Under the pieces are notes generated by a model. That model was given only the letters and a program-made list of their open reading frames with translations, was not told where the DNA came from and searched no databases. The position numbers were made by a program, and so were the translations under genes. Below are positions 8,585-17,749 of a stretch of DNA of 64,000 bases, one piece after another. Source of the stretch: Halanaerobium praevalens DSM 2228 (GTDB lineage Bacteria; Bacillota; Halanaerobiia; Halanaerobiales; Halanaerobiaceae); the NCBI RefSeq assembly GCF_000165465.1, contig NC_017455.1, forward strand, positions 1,116,001 through 1,180,000. The letters run 5' to 3'. Positions within the stretch are counted from its first letter, which is position 1; each line of letters begins with the position of its first letter.

Positions 8585-9315
8585 TGTTTAATAAAAAAAG
8601 TATTTTAAGTATAACTGTTTTACTGATTTTGATTTTTACTAGTGGGGTATTTGCACAACAATTTAATGATGTACCAAGGGATCATTGGGCTTATGATAGT
8701 GTTCAAAGTTTAGCTGATAAAGGTTATTTAAGTCTTTATTCAGGCGAAGATTTTAATGGGGAAAAAGAACTAACTAGATATGAAATGGCCGAAATAGTAG
8801 CAAATATTTTAGACAATACAGTTGGTTCTAATTCAAGCCAAAAATTATCAGAAGAAGATGTTGATGTTATTAGAGAATTATCTTTAGAATTTAGAGATGA
8901 ATTAGTTACAGTTGCTCAAAGACAAAAAGATTTTGAAGAAAAATTAAATAAAATAGAAGATACAAATCAAATTCAAAATGAAGACATTTCTAATATTAAT
9001 GTTGAATTAGCTGAAATGAAGGAAGATGTTAACAAAGTATCTAATTTAGAAGCAAGTGTAAATGAAATCCAAGCTCAAATTAATAGCCTAGAAAGTGATC
9101 TTAATTCAATTAAAAAAGAAGGTCTTTCTGGACAAAAAATGCAAGAAATTGAAGATAGTCAAAGTATTAATATGACTAAAATTAATGAATTAGAAAATAG
9201 AATTGAAAAATTAGAAGCTGAAAAATCTGAAATAAGTAAAAACGAAAGCAAAAGTGATTCTACAAATACAGGTTATATTCTTGGTGGCTTAGCTTTATTA
9301 GCTTTAATTTTATAA
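8584..9315 (+). CDS. SLH-domain coiled-coil envelope protein
   Basis: 243 residues: a signal peptide (1-24), one S-layer-homology domain (about 26-75, FNDVPRDHWAYDSVQSLADK and TRYEMAEIVANIL), a long coiled coil (about 95-215), and a short hydrophobic C-terminal helix (GYILGGLALLALIL). In diderm Firmicutes, SLH-plus-coiled-coil proteins tether the outer membrane to peptidoglycan. This one ends in a membrane helix rather than a beta-barrel, so it could span the periplasm the other way round. The start overlaps the preceding stop region (GGAGGAAAATTAATG). Confidence 0.78.
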   Translation: MFNKKSILSITVLLILIFTSGVFAQQFNDVPRDHWAYDSVQSLADKGYLSLYSGEDFNGEKELTRYEMAEIVANILDNTVGSNSSQKLSEEDVDVIRELSLEFRDELVTVAQRQKDFEEKLNKIEDTNQIQNEDISNINVELAEMKEDVNKVSNLEASVNEIQAQINSLESDLNSIKKEGLSGQKMQEIEDSQSINMTKINELENRIEKLEAEKSEISKNESKSDSTNTGYILGGLALLALIL

Positions 9316-9382
9316 TAAACTAATTCAAAACAAATAAAAATACTAATCCATATAATTTAGTATAATATATAAGGAGAGATCT

Positions 9383-9967
9383 ATGCAGCAGCTTAATTTT
9401 AAAAAAACAATTATATTATTAACTTTAATTATGATAACTAATATGGTGTTTTTACCCTATATTAGCTCTGTTCCTACAGCTAGAGCAGCTTCTATCGAAA
9501 AAGATGATATTTATACTGGCTTAGGTTTAATGTTTTTATTTATTGTTTTAGGTAGTGATAATGATAAAACTAAAGTTGATAGTGATGATTTTTATAGCTA
9601 TCGTGATTTTAGTTCAAAAGAAATGGAAGTTTTAGCTAGTATTATTAATGCTGAAGCTCGAGGAGAAAGTTATCGGGGTAAGGTAGCTGTGGGAGCTGTT
9701 ATTATTAATAGGGTTTATCACCCTTCATTTCCCAACACAATTAAAGATGTAGTTTATCAACCTGGACAATTTACTCCAGTTCGAAATGGGATGATTAATT
9801 TAAAGCCAAGCAGTGAAGCTTATAAAGCTGCTTATGCTGCAGTTGAAGGTGAAGACCCTAGTCGAGGTAGTTTGTATTTTTATAATCCTCGAACAGCAAA
9901 AAATCAGTCCTTTTTTGCCAAAAGAAAAAAGATGGTTAAAATTGGAAATCATGTTTTTCTAAAATAA
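9383..9967 (+). CDS. SleB/CwlJ-type cell-wall hydrolase
   Basis: 194 residues with an N-terminal membrane or signal segment (about 10-35) and a C-terminal Hydrolase_2 domain (about 75-194: VLASIINAEARGESYRGKVAVGAVIINRV with catalytic Glu in NAEARGE, QFTPVRNG and ending KIGNHVFLK). The family cleaves peptidoglycan and includes the spore-cortex enzyme SleB. No separate peptidoglycan-binding domain is present, so it is a short form. It has a GGAGAG ribosome site, and convergent transcription with the parC-like gene ends in a shared terminator. Confidence 0.88.
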   Translation: MQQLNFKKTIILLTLIMITNMVFLPYISSVPTARAASIEKDDIYTGLGLMFLFIVLGSDNDKTKVDSDDFYSYRDFSSKEMEVLASIINAEARGESYRGKVAVGAVIINRVYHPSFPNTIKDVVYQPGQFTPVRNGMINLKPSSEAYKAAYAAVEGEDPSRGSLYFYNPRTAKNQSFFAKRKKMVKIGNHVFLK

Positions 9968-9972
9968 AAATA

Positions 9973-10012
9973 CCTCAGATTAGTTATTTAAAACTGATCT
10001 GAGGCTTTTTTT
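9973..10012. terminator. Bidirectional terminator between cell-wall hydrolase and parC-like gene
   Basis: CCTCAGATTAGTT pairs with AACTGATCTGAGG with few mismatches. T's follow on the plus strand and an A-rich tract precedes, so it can serve both convergent genes. Confidence 0.85.
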
Positions 10013-10037
10013 ATTTAAATTAAAGTCTAAATATATT

Positions 10038-12422
10038 TTAATTAGTAGCAATAATTTTTTTGACTGTAGTTATTTTTTCAAAATCAAGTTCTTTAGTTAT
10101 TTGATACATATTTCCTGCTGGAGAGGTTTCTGGTATTTGATCTACTTCAATTTCATATATTTCTCCATTTTTAGCAGCAATTAAAATTTTATCTCCTGCT
10201 TTAGCCTTAACAGCTCCTGCTAGTTTGTAGCTTTTATTAGAAAATATTCTATTCCCTTTACCGTTTCTTTTTTGAGTTTCGAATTCACTTAGTTTTATTT
10301 TATTTGCTCTCCCATTTTCAGAGATAGAAATTATAAAACTATTATTTTCAAAAGTGCTAAAATAAAGCACTTTATCATTTTTAATTAAATTAATTGCTCT
10401 ACTTCCTAGAGTATTCCGGCCCGTAGTTGAAAAACTACTCCCTTTAAATCTAATTAAATAACCTTTTTTACTAATTACTATTAAGTCACTTGCTTCATCT
10501 GTTTTTTCAACATTTACTAATTGATCTTCATCTAATTTAATAGCCCTAATATGACTATAATTAGTTCGATATTCATCAACTTCTGTTCTTTTAATTAATC
10601 CATTCTCAGTAACAAAAGTATAATATTTATTTTTAGTTTTAGCTTTATTTTTACTCAAAATATTAAGATCAATAATGCTTTCATTAATCGGGATTTGTAA
10701 GTATTTACTTAAATTTTCACCAGTAGCTAGACCATGGTGTTCTTCAATATTATGGACTTGTAAGTTATAAACTTCACCTTGGTTACTAAAAAATAAAAGT
10801 TGATCTAAAGATGATCCTCCAACTGTAGAAATTAAATAATCATTTTTAGCAGTTCTTAAATTTTTGTATTCATCATTTCTTTTAATAATTCCCCGATAGG
10901 AAAGAGAAATAATAGCTTTTTTTTCTTTAATCAAGTCATTTTTAGTGATTTCAGCTTTACTATCATCAGCAATAATATCTGTTCTTCTAGGGTCAGAAAA
11001 TTTCTTTTTAATTTCTTTTAACTCAGCTCTAAGAACAGATTTTAATTCTTCTTCATTATTTAAAATATTTTTATAATATTTTATTTTTTGGGCTAAATCT
11101 TTTTTTTCTGCTTCTAATTTTTCAAATTCCATCCCAACCAAACGTTGTAATTGCATTTCTAAAATAGATTGAGCTTGTCTTTCTGATATTTTAAGTTTTT
11201 TAACTAATTTAGCTTTAGCTTCTTTTTTAGCTTCAGAATTTCTAATTACATCAATTACTATATCTAGTTGATCAATTGCTTTTTTTAATCCTTCTAAAAT
11301 ATGATAGCGGTTTTCTGCTTTAGTTAGATTATATTTACTATGATTTTTGATAATTTCTTTTCTAAAATCTAAAAAATGATTCAAAATCTCTAAGAGTCCC
11401 ATCACAACTGGTTTTTTATCATTAATTGCTAACAGGTTAATTCTAAAATTATTTTGTAAATTTGTATATTTATATAGTCGATTTAAAGTTAATTCTGGAT
11501 CAGCATTAGCTTTTAATTCAATTACAATTCTAATTCCCTTTTTATCAGATTCATCCCTCAAATCAGAAACAGAAGAAATTTTTCCTTTATTAACTAATTC
11601 AGCTATTTCTTCAATTAGTTTAGATTTGTTGACTTGATATGGGATTTCAGTAATAATTAAATTTTTATGTCTTTTTTTCTTTTCAATTTTACTTTTAGCT
11701 CTTAAAGTTATTTTACCTTTACCACTTTGATAAGCTGCTTTAATCCCATCATTACCTATTATTGAAGCACCAGTTGGAAAGTCAGGTCCTGGTAGATGAT
11801 TTTTTATAATAGTCTCAAGCCTTGCATTGGGGTAATCTAAAAGGTGTACTAAAGCATCTATAACTTCACCTAAGTTATGAGGCGGAATAGAAGTACTCAT
11901 CCCGACAGCAATACCACTAGAACCGTTAACTAATAAATTTGGTATTTTAGAAGGTAAGACTTCTGGTTCTTGTAAACTGCCATCAAAGTTATCAACAAAA
12001 TTTACAGTTTTTTGATCAATATTAGCTAAAAGAGCTTCTGCTATTTCGGTTAATTTAGTTTCAGTATAACGCATGGCGGCAGCGCTGTCACCATCTATAG
12101 AGCCAAAGTTACCTTGACCGTCAATCAATTGGTAACGCTGATTAAAATCCTGGGCCATCCTAACCATAGCATCATAAACAGCACTATCACCATGAGGATG
12201 GAATTTACCTAAAACTTCACCGACTAAGCGAGCTGATTTTTTATGTGCCTTACTATGAAACAAACCTAATTCACGGGCAGCAAAAAGTATTCTTCTATGG
12301 ACAGGTTTTAAACCGTCTCTCACATCTGGCAGGGCTCTGCCGATGATTACACTTAAGGAATAATTCAAATAAGCATCTTTCATTTTATCTTCAATTGCAA
12401 TTGGATAAATTTCTTCTTTCAT
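10038..12422 (-). CDS. parC: Type IIA topoisomerase subunit A (ParC-like)
   Basis: 794 residues: the breakage-reunion domain with [17 protein letters not shown] near residue 30 and the catalytic Tyr in [10 protein letters not shown] (near residue 118), a coiled-coil tower, and a C-terminal beta-pinwheel. The GyrA box, normally QRRGGKG, appears as QKRNGKG, which favours a topoisomerase IV or second-copy role over gyrase. The partner parE-like gene is divergent rather than in an operon. GyrA cannot be excluded without a tree. Confidence 0.82.
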   Translation of the reverse strand: MKEEIYPIAIEDKMKDAYLNYSLSVIIGRALPDVRDGLKPVHRRILFAARELGLFHSKAHKKSARLVGEVLGKFHPHGDSAVYDAMVRMAQDFNQRYQLIDGQGNFGSIDGDSAAAMRYTETKLTEIAEALLANIDQKTVNFVDNFDGSLQEPEVLPSKIPNLLVNGSSGIAVGMSTSIPPHNLGEVIDALVHLLDYPNARLETIIKNHLPGPDFPTGASIIGNDGIKAAYQSGKGKITLRAKSKIEKKKRHKNLIITEIPYQVNKSKLIEEIAELVNKGKISSVSDLRDESDKKGIRIVIELKANADPELTLNRLYKYTNLQNNFRINLLAINDKKPVVMGLLEILNHFLDFRKEIIKNHSKYNLTKAENRYHILEGLKKAIDQLDIVIDVIRNSEAKKEAKAKLVKKLKISERQAQSILEMQLQRLVGMEFEKLEAEKKDLAQKIKYYKNILNNEEELKSVLRAELKEIKKKFSDPRRTDIIADDSKAEITKNDLIKEKKAIISLSYRGIIKRNDEYKNLRTAKNDYLISTVGGSSLDQLLFFSNQGEVYNLQVHNIEEHHGLATGENLSKYLQIPINESIIDLNILSKNKAKTKNKYYTFVTENGLIKRTEVDEYRTNYSHIRAIKLDEDQLVNVEKTDEASDLIVISKKGYLIRFKGSSFSTTGRNTLGSRAINLIKNDKVLYFSTFENNSFIISISENGRANKIKLSEFETQKRNGKGNRIFSNKSYKLAGAVKAKAGDKILIAAKNGEIYEIEVDQIPETSPAGNMYQITKELDFEKITTVKKIIATN

Positions 12423-12562
12423 TATCTATCTCCTCTCAAATAATCGTTTTCTGCTAATTTATAATATCATCCTTATCATAGAATTTGCAAATTTAAAGCT
12501 TGATCGACTGGCATTCTAAAGATCTCTTTGTTATAATAAGAAAGCGAGGATGGTGAAGACTA

Positions 12563-14479
12563 ATGGAAACACTTTTTGAAAATAAAGATTATAATGCTAA
12601 CCAGATACAGGTGCTTAAAGGTCTGGAAGCAGTTCGTAAAAGACCAGGAATGTATATTGGAAGCACAGGTATTAAAGGTTTACATCACCTTGTCTGGGAA
12701 GTTGTAGATAACAGTATAGATGAATTTTTAGCTGGAAATGGTGATCAAATTAAAGTCACTATTCATCAAGGAGAAGAAATAACTGTAGAAGATTTTGGAC
12801 GTGGTATACCAGCAGATACACATCAAGAAACTGGTTTGCCTGCTGTTCAAGTAGTATTAACAACTTTACATGCAGGTGGTAAATTTAATAATAGTAGTTA
12901 TAAAGTTTCTGGAGGTTTACATGGAGTTGGAGTCTCAGTTGTAAATGCTTTATCTTCAGAATTAGAAATAACTACTCATTGGGAAGGACATAAGTATCAG
13001 CAGCACTATAAAAAAGGAGCTCCTGTTGATAAACTAAAAAAAATCGGTAAAACTGAGCGAAGTGGAACTATAATTCGCTTTAAACCAGATTCGGAAATTT
13101 TTACAGCTCGAGAATTTAAATTTGAAAATCTTGCTCATCGTTTACAAGAATCAGCTTATTTAAATAAAGAACTGACTCTTTCTTTAAGAGATGAGCGGGG
13201 AGAAGAAGTAGTAGAAAAAGAATTTCAATATGATGGTGGAATTAAAGCCTTTGTTGAATTTCTAAATAAGGATCGAAATATAATAAATAATGATATTATT
13301 TATTTTGAATCAAAACCTGATGATTATGAGGTAGAAATTGCTGTTCAATATAATGATGGTTATAATGAACGGATTTTTTCTTATGCGAATAATATTAATA
13401 CAATTGATGGAGGCTATCATTTAACTGGTTTTAAAACTGCACTAACAAGAGCAGTTAATAATTTTGCTAAAAATAATAATAAATTACCAGCAAAAATTTC
13501 TTCTTTAAATGGTAAAGATGTAAGAGAAGGAATAACAGCAGTTATTAATGTTAAATTACCTGAACCACAATTTGAAGGTCAAACTAAAACTAAATTGGGA
13601 AATAGTGAGATTCGCAGCATAGTAGAAAGTGAAGTATATCAATATCTAAGTCTTTATTTTGATACAAATCCTGATTTAGCTAAAAAAATAATTGATAAAG
13701 CTGTGCAAGCAGTTAGAGCACGCAAGGCTTCTAAAAAAGCCCGCGAATTGACTAAAAGAAAAACAGCTCTTTCTTCTAACTCATTACCTGGTAAATTAGC
13801 AGATTGCAGCAGTAAAAAATCAGAAGAAAGTGAACTCTTTATAGTTGAGGGTGATTCTGCAGGTGGTTCTGCTAAACAAGGAAGAGAACGCAAGTTCCAA
13901 GCTATTTTACCATTAAAAGGTAAAATTCTAAATGTAGAACGGGCAAGACTTGATAAAATTTTAAATAACAATGAAGTTGCTGCAATAATTACAGCTTTAG
14001 GAGCTGGAATTGGAGAGGATTTTAACTTAGAAAAATTACGCTATCATAAAATTGTAATTATGACTGATGCTGATGTAGATGGTGCTCATATAGCTACTCT
14101 AATCTTAACTCTTTTTTATCGTTATATGCCAGAGTTAATTGAAAATGGTCATATCTATTTAGCCAAACCACCACTTTATAAAGTTACTAAAAGGAAAAAA
14201 AGTCATTATTTATACAGTGATCAAGCATTAGAAACTTTTAGAAAAGAAAATGAAAATAGCAGCTTTTCACTTCAGCGCTATAAAGGGCTGGGAGAAATGA
14301 ATCCAGAACAGCTGTGGGCCACAACAATGGATCCTCAAAATAGAGTTCTGCAAAAAGTAGAAATAGATGATAAAATTGAAGCAGATGATATTTTTACTCG
14401 TTTAATGGGTTCTAATGCTTCCTTAAGAAAAGAATTTATTTTTAATAATGCAGAATTAGCTCAAACAATAGATGTTTAA
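12563..14479 (+). CDS. parE: Type IIA topoisomerase subunit B (ParE-like)
   Basis: 638 residues with a GHKL ATPase (VVDNSIDEFLAG, GGLHGVGVSVVNALS), a transducer domain and a TOPRIM domain (EGDSAGGSAKQGR, MTDADVDGAHI), closing with the RYKGLGEMNPEQLW signature. It is the partner of the divergent subunit A gene. Sequence alone does not separate ParE from a second GyrB; pairing with a subunit A that has a degenerate GyrA box favours topoisomerase IV. The 140-bp gap between the two genes must hold both promoters; a TTATAATAAG -10 lies just before the parE ribosome site. Confidence 0.82.
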   Translation: METLFENKDYNANQIQVLKGLEAVRKRPGMYIGSTGIKGLHHLVWEVVDNSIDEFLAGNGDQIKVTIHQGEEITVEDFGRGIPADTHQETGLPAVQVVLTTLHAGGKFNNSSYKVSGGLHGVGVSVVNALSSELEITTHWEGHKYQQHYKKGAPVDKLKKIGKTERSGTIIRFKPDSEIFTAREFKFENLAHRLQESAYLNKELTLSLRDERGEEVVEKEFQYDGGIKAFVEFLNKDRNIINNDIIYFESKPDDYEVEIAVQYNDGYNERIFSYANNINTIDGGYHLTGFKTALTRAVNNFAKNNNKLPAKISSLNGKDVREGITAVINVKLPEPQFEGQTKTKLGNSEIRSIVESEVYQYLSLYFDTNPDLAKKIIDKAVQAVRARKASKKARELTKRKTALSSNSLPGKLADCSSKKSEESELFIVEGDSAGGSAKQGRERKFQAILPLKGKILNVERARLDKILNNNEVAAIITALGAGIGEDFNLEKLRYHKIVIMTDADVDGAHIATLILTLFYRYMPELIENGHIYLAKPPLYKVTKRKKSHYLYSDQALETFRKENENSSFSLQRYKGLGEMNPEQLWATTMDPQNRVLQKVEIDDKIEADDIFTRLMGSNASLRKEFIFNNAELAQTIDV

Positions 14480-14522
14480 AAAATTAAAGGCTTAACTTTA
14501 AATTAAAAAAGGGGGGCTATTT

Positions 14523-15791
14523 TTGTCAGTTCTTAGATTAATTAAAGATAAGTATCTAAAAATATTTTTAGCTTTAATGATTGGAATTATTGTTGGCTTT
14601 ATAGCCTTATTTTATAATTATATATTAGATTTTTTCACTTCACTTTTTATTGATCCAGTCCAAGAACTGACAATTTATAATCGTTTGAGTTTTATATTTT
14701 TACCAGCTATAGGTGGCTTGATTGTTGGCTTAATAGTCAAATATGGAAGTATGACAGCAAAAGGTCATGGAATTCCAGCAATTTTAACTTCAATTAAAAC
14801 AAAGGAAAGACATTTAACTTATCGTGATTTATTAACAGAGGGGTTTGCCTCGGCAGTTACTATTGCGACTGGTGGAGCTGGGGGAAGAATTGGTCCAATA
14901 GTTGAAATTGGTGCTGGTATTGGTGATTTAATTGCTTACAAATTAAAACTTGATCTTTTTGATTACCAAACTTTTTTAGGTTGTGGAGCTGCTGCTGGAA
15001 TTGCTGGTTTATTTCATGCCCCTTTAGGTGGAATAATGTTTGTTATCGAAATATTGTTTGAGAAAATTGAAAAAAATAGACTCATCTTAGTTTCAATTAG
15101 TGCAATTGCAGCCGAAATGGTTATCCGCTGGAGTGGAAGAGATTACTTTTTAAAAGATTTAGTTTTAATAGAAGTTGGTGGTTTTTATAACTTTGTGCTT
15201 GCAATCTTAATTGGAATCGCTGCTTCTATTTCTGCTATAATTTTTATTTATAGCTTAAAATTCATTTCAGACCTTTTTGATAATTTAAAAATAAATATTA
15301 TTTTTAAACCTGCTTTGGGAGGTCTTTTATTAGGTTTTATTGCTTTTAAGCTTCCTCAAATTATGGGATCAGGTACTAGAATAGTTTTTTCTTTATTTTC
15401 TCAAACAAGTTTTAGTTTAAGTTTTTTATTTTTGCTTTTGATTTTTAAGATTATTGCTACAGCTTTAACTTTAGGCTCTGGTGGTTCAGGTGGAATATTT
15501 TCACCTTCTTTATTATTGGGAAGTTTAACTGGGATTATCATTGGTAATTTATTTTATCAATTTTTACCAATTGGTCAAAACAATCCTGCTTTATATGCCT
15601 TAATTGGAATGGCAGCAGTTATTAGTGGTGTGATTAGAGCTCCCTTAACTGCAACTTTTATTATTTTAGAATTTACTCATAATTATAACTTAATGTTATT
15701 TTTATTAATTGCAACCTTAATTTCAGATCAATTAGTTAGTTTTAGTGGCTTGAAATCGGTTTATTCTCCAGACTATTTTGAAAGATTATAA
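14523..15791 (+). CDS. CLC-family chloride channel/transporter
   Basis: 422 residues, highly hydrophobic, with about ten membrane segments and the CLC signature regions: KGHGIP near residue 80, GGAGGRIGPIVEIG near 115, and GSGGSGGIFSPSLLLG near 320. In the second motif the usual GREGP glutamate (the external gate that couples proton movement) is Ile, giving GRIGP. This predicts altered gating or loss of proton coupling. There is no C-terminal CBS domain. Translation starts at TTG 14523 after GGGGGG, 44 bp after parE. Confidence 0.88.
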   Translation: MSVLRLIKDKYLKIFLALMIGIIVGFIALFYNYILDFFTSLFIDPVQELTIYNRLSFIFLPAIGGLIVGLIVKYGSMTAKGHGIPAILTSIKTKERHLTYRDLLTEGFASAVTIATGGAGGRIGPIVEIGAGIGDLIAYKLKLDLFDYQTFLGCGAAAGIAGLFHAPLGGIMFVIEILFEKIEKNRLILVSISAIAAEMVIRWSGRDYFLKDLVLIEVGGFYNFVLAILIGIAASISAIIFIYSLKFISDLFDNLKINIIFKPALGGLLLGFIAFKLPQIMGSGTRIVFSLFSQTSFSLSFLFLLLIFKIIATALTLGSGGSGGIFSPSLLLGSLTGIIIGNLFYQFLPIGQNNPALYALIGMAAVISGVIRAPLTATFIILEFTHNYNLMLFLLIATLISDQLVSFSGLKSVYSPDYFERL

Positions 15792-15878
15792 ACTCTTAAA
15801 GGCTTGACTTTTAAGCTGTTTTTGTTTTATAATTAGTTATGTAATTAAAAAAATATAATTAGAGAGGAGCTACTTAAT

Positions 15879-16043
15879 ATGCAAAAGTATCAATGCACAG
15901 TTTGTATGTACATTTATGATCCTGAAGAGGGAGATCCTGTAGGTGGAATTGAAGCAGGTACATCTTTTGAAGATCTTCCAGAAGATTGGGTTTGTCCAGA
16001 ATGTGGTGTAGGTAAAGATATGTTTGAACCATATGATGGATAA
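15879..16043 (+). CDS. Rubredoxin
   Basis: 54 residues. It has the two CxxC iron-binding knuckles, CTVC (residues 6-9) and CPEC (39-42), with the typical YDPEEGDP and [10 protein letters not shown] surroundings. Rubredoxin is a small Fe(Cys)4 electron carrier, common in anaerobes where it feeds oxygen- and peroxide-scavenging reductases. A GAGAGGAG ribosome site precedes the ATG, and a strong terminator follows, so it is probably a single-gene unit. Confidence 0.96.
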   Translation: MQKYQCTVCMYIYDPEEGDPVGGIEAGTSFEDLPEDWVCPECGVGKDMFEPYDG

Positions 16044-16072
16044 TTTTAATTATATTTAAATATTTTAAATAA

Positions 16073-16096
16073 ACTGGGGTTTTAACCCCAGTTTTT
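16073..16096 (+). terminator. Intrinsic terminator after rubredoxin
   Basis: ACTGGGGTT / AACCCCAGT form a perfect 9-bp stem with a 2-nt loop, followed by T's. Confidence 0.92.
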
Positions 16097-16273
16097 ATTT
16101 TACATTTAATTTCTAATATAGTATCATGAATATTGATAGGAATAATTTTTTATAAGTGGTTATTTTGTAGTTATTATAAGCTTTTTTTATGTTTGTAATA
16201 AATACAAAATAAGCCTTGATTTAATGGTTAAAAATAAATGAAAGCTAATAAAGTTTAATACAGGAGTGGAATA

Positions 16274-17605
16274 ATGAAAAATAATAAATTTTATAATATT
16301 ATAACTTATGGTTGCCAAATGAATAAGCATGATTCAGAAAGATTAGCTGGTATGTTAGAGGAAATGGGATATCAGCCTACAGATAAATATGAAAATGCAG
16401 ATATAATTCTATTAAATACTTGTATTATTAGAGAAAATGCTGAACTCAAAGTCTTTGGTAAATTAGGAGAGTTGAAAAGATACAAAAGGGAAAATCCAGA
16501 TCTAATCATTGGAATTGGAGGCTGTATGATGCAGCAGGATGAGCCTGTAGATGAAGTATATAAAAAATATCGCCATGTAGATTTAATTTTTGGTACTCAT
16601 AATATTCATCATTTACCTGATTTAATTAATAAAATAGAAAAAACAAGAGATAGAGTTGTTGAAGTTTGGGATGAAGAAGAAGGACTAATTCCTGATTTAC
16701 CCTCACAAAGAAAATCAGAACATTCAGCTTGGATTTCTATTATTCAAGGATGTGATAATTTTTGTACTTATTGTATAGTACCTTATGTTAGAGGTAGAGA
16801 AAGAAGCAGACCTTTAACTTCGATTGTCAAAGAAGCAGAAAAGCTAGCTGCAGATGGAGTTAAAGAAATCACTCTTTTAGGACAAAATGTTAATTCTTAT
16901 GGTAATGATTTAGAAAAAGAAACTACTTTTCCTAAATTATTGGCTGAATTAAATAAGGTTCAAAAATTAAAAAGAATTAGATTTATGACTTCACACCCTA
17001 GAGATTTTTCAGATGAACTTTTAGAAAAAATTGCTGAGCTAGATAAGGTTGCTAATCATATTCATTTACCAATTCAATCTGGAAGTAATAAAGTGCTCAA
17101 GCAAATGAACCGCGGTTATACTAGAGAATATTATATAGAGCGGGTAGAAAAAATTAGAAAAGAAATGCCACATGCTTCAGTCTCAACTGATTTTATAGTT
17201 GGTTTCCCTGGAGAAACAGAAGCTGATTTTGAGCAAACAATTAACTTAGTTAAAGAGCTTAACTTTGATATGGCTTATACTTTTATTTATTCTCCTCGGA
17301 GTGGAACACCTGCAGCTAGTCGTAAAGATCAAATAGATGAAGAAGTTAAAAAGAAACGTTTAAAGACTTTAATGGACTTACAAAATAAAATTAGCTATGA
17401 TAAAAATCAAAAATTAATAGGAAGTACCCAGGAAGTATTAGTTACTGGAGCTAGTGATAGTAATCCAAAAGTATATGAAGGACGTACTTCTACTAATAAG
17501 ATTTGTTTTTTTGAAAAAAGAGAAGAACTAATAGGAGAATTAGTTAATGTAAAAATTGAAGCTGCTAAAAGTTGGACTTTAGATGGAACAATTATAGGAA
17601 AATAA
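16274..17605 (+). CDS. miaB: tRNA-2-methylthio-N6-isopentenyladenosine synthase
   Basis: 443 residues with the three MiaB domains. The N-terminal UPF0004 part has three Cys for one Fe-S cluster (YGCQMN, NTCIIRENAE, GGCMMQ). The radical SAM domain has QGCDNFCTYCIVPYVRGRERSR. A C-terminal TRAM domain follows. It adds methylthio to i6A37 of tRNAs reading UNN codons, downstream of MiaA, which is encoded 5 kb away behind mutSL. A good GGAGTGG ribosome site precedes the ATG. Confidence 0.95.
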   Translation: MKNNKFYNIITYGCQMNKHDSERLAGMLEEMGYQPTDKYENADIILLNTCIIRENAELKVFGKLGELKRYKRENPDLIIGIGGCMMQQDEPVDEVYKKYRHVDLIFGTHNIHHLPDLINKIEKTRDRVVEVWDEEEGLIPDLPSQRKSEHSAWISIIQGCDNFCTYCIVPYVRGRERSRPLTSIVKEAEKLAADGVKEITLLGQNVNSYGNDLEKETTFPKLLAELNKVQKLKRIRFMTSHPRDFSDELLEKIAELDKVANHIHLPIQSGSNKVLKQMNRGYTREYYIERVEKIRKEMPHASVSTDFIVGFPGETEADFEQTINLVKELNFDMAYTFIYSPRSGTPAASRKDQIDEEVKKKRLKTLMDLQNKISYDKNQKLIGSTQEVLVTGASDSNPKVYEGRTSTNKICFFEKREELIGELVNVKIEAAKSWTLDGTIIGK

Positions 17606-17749
17606 ATCTAATTTTCATCTAAAATATTATAATGATAGCTAAATTGTTTTATATTTAAAATGTAGTTTGCTGATATTTAAACCTGGAGGATAAGTTAATA
17701 GATCTTTCAGGTTTTATCTTATATACTCATAAATTTTGGAGGGATTAAT

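Noticed and set aside
17606-17749. Terminator between miaB and mutS
   Set aside because: AACCTG / CAGGTT pair, but the loop is large and no clean T run follows; too weak to list.
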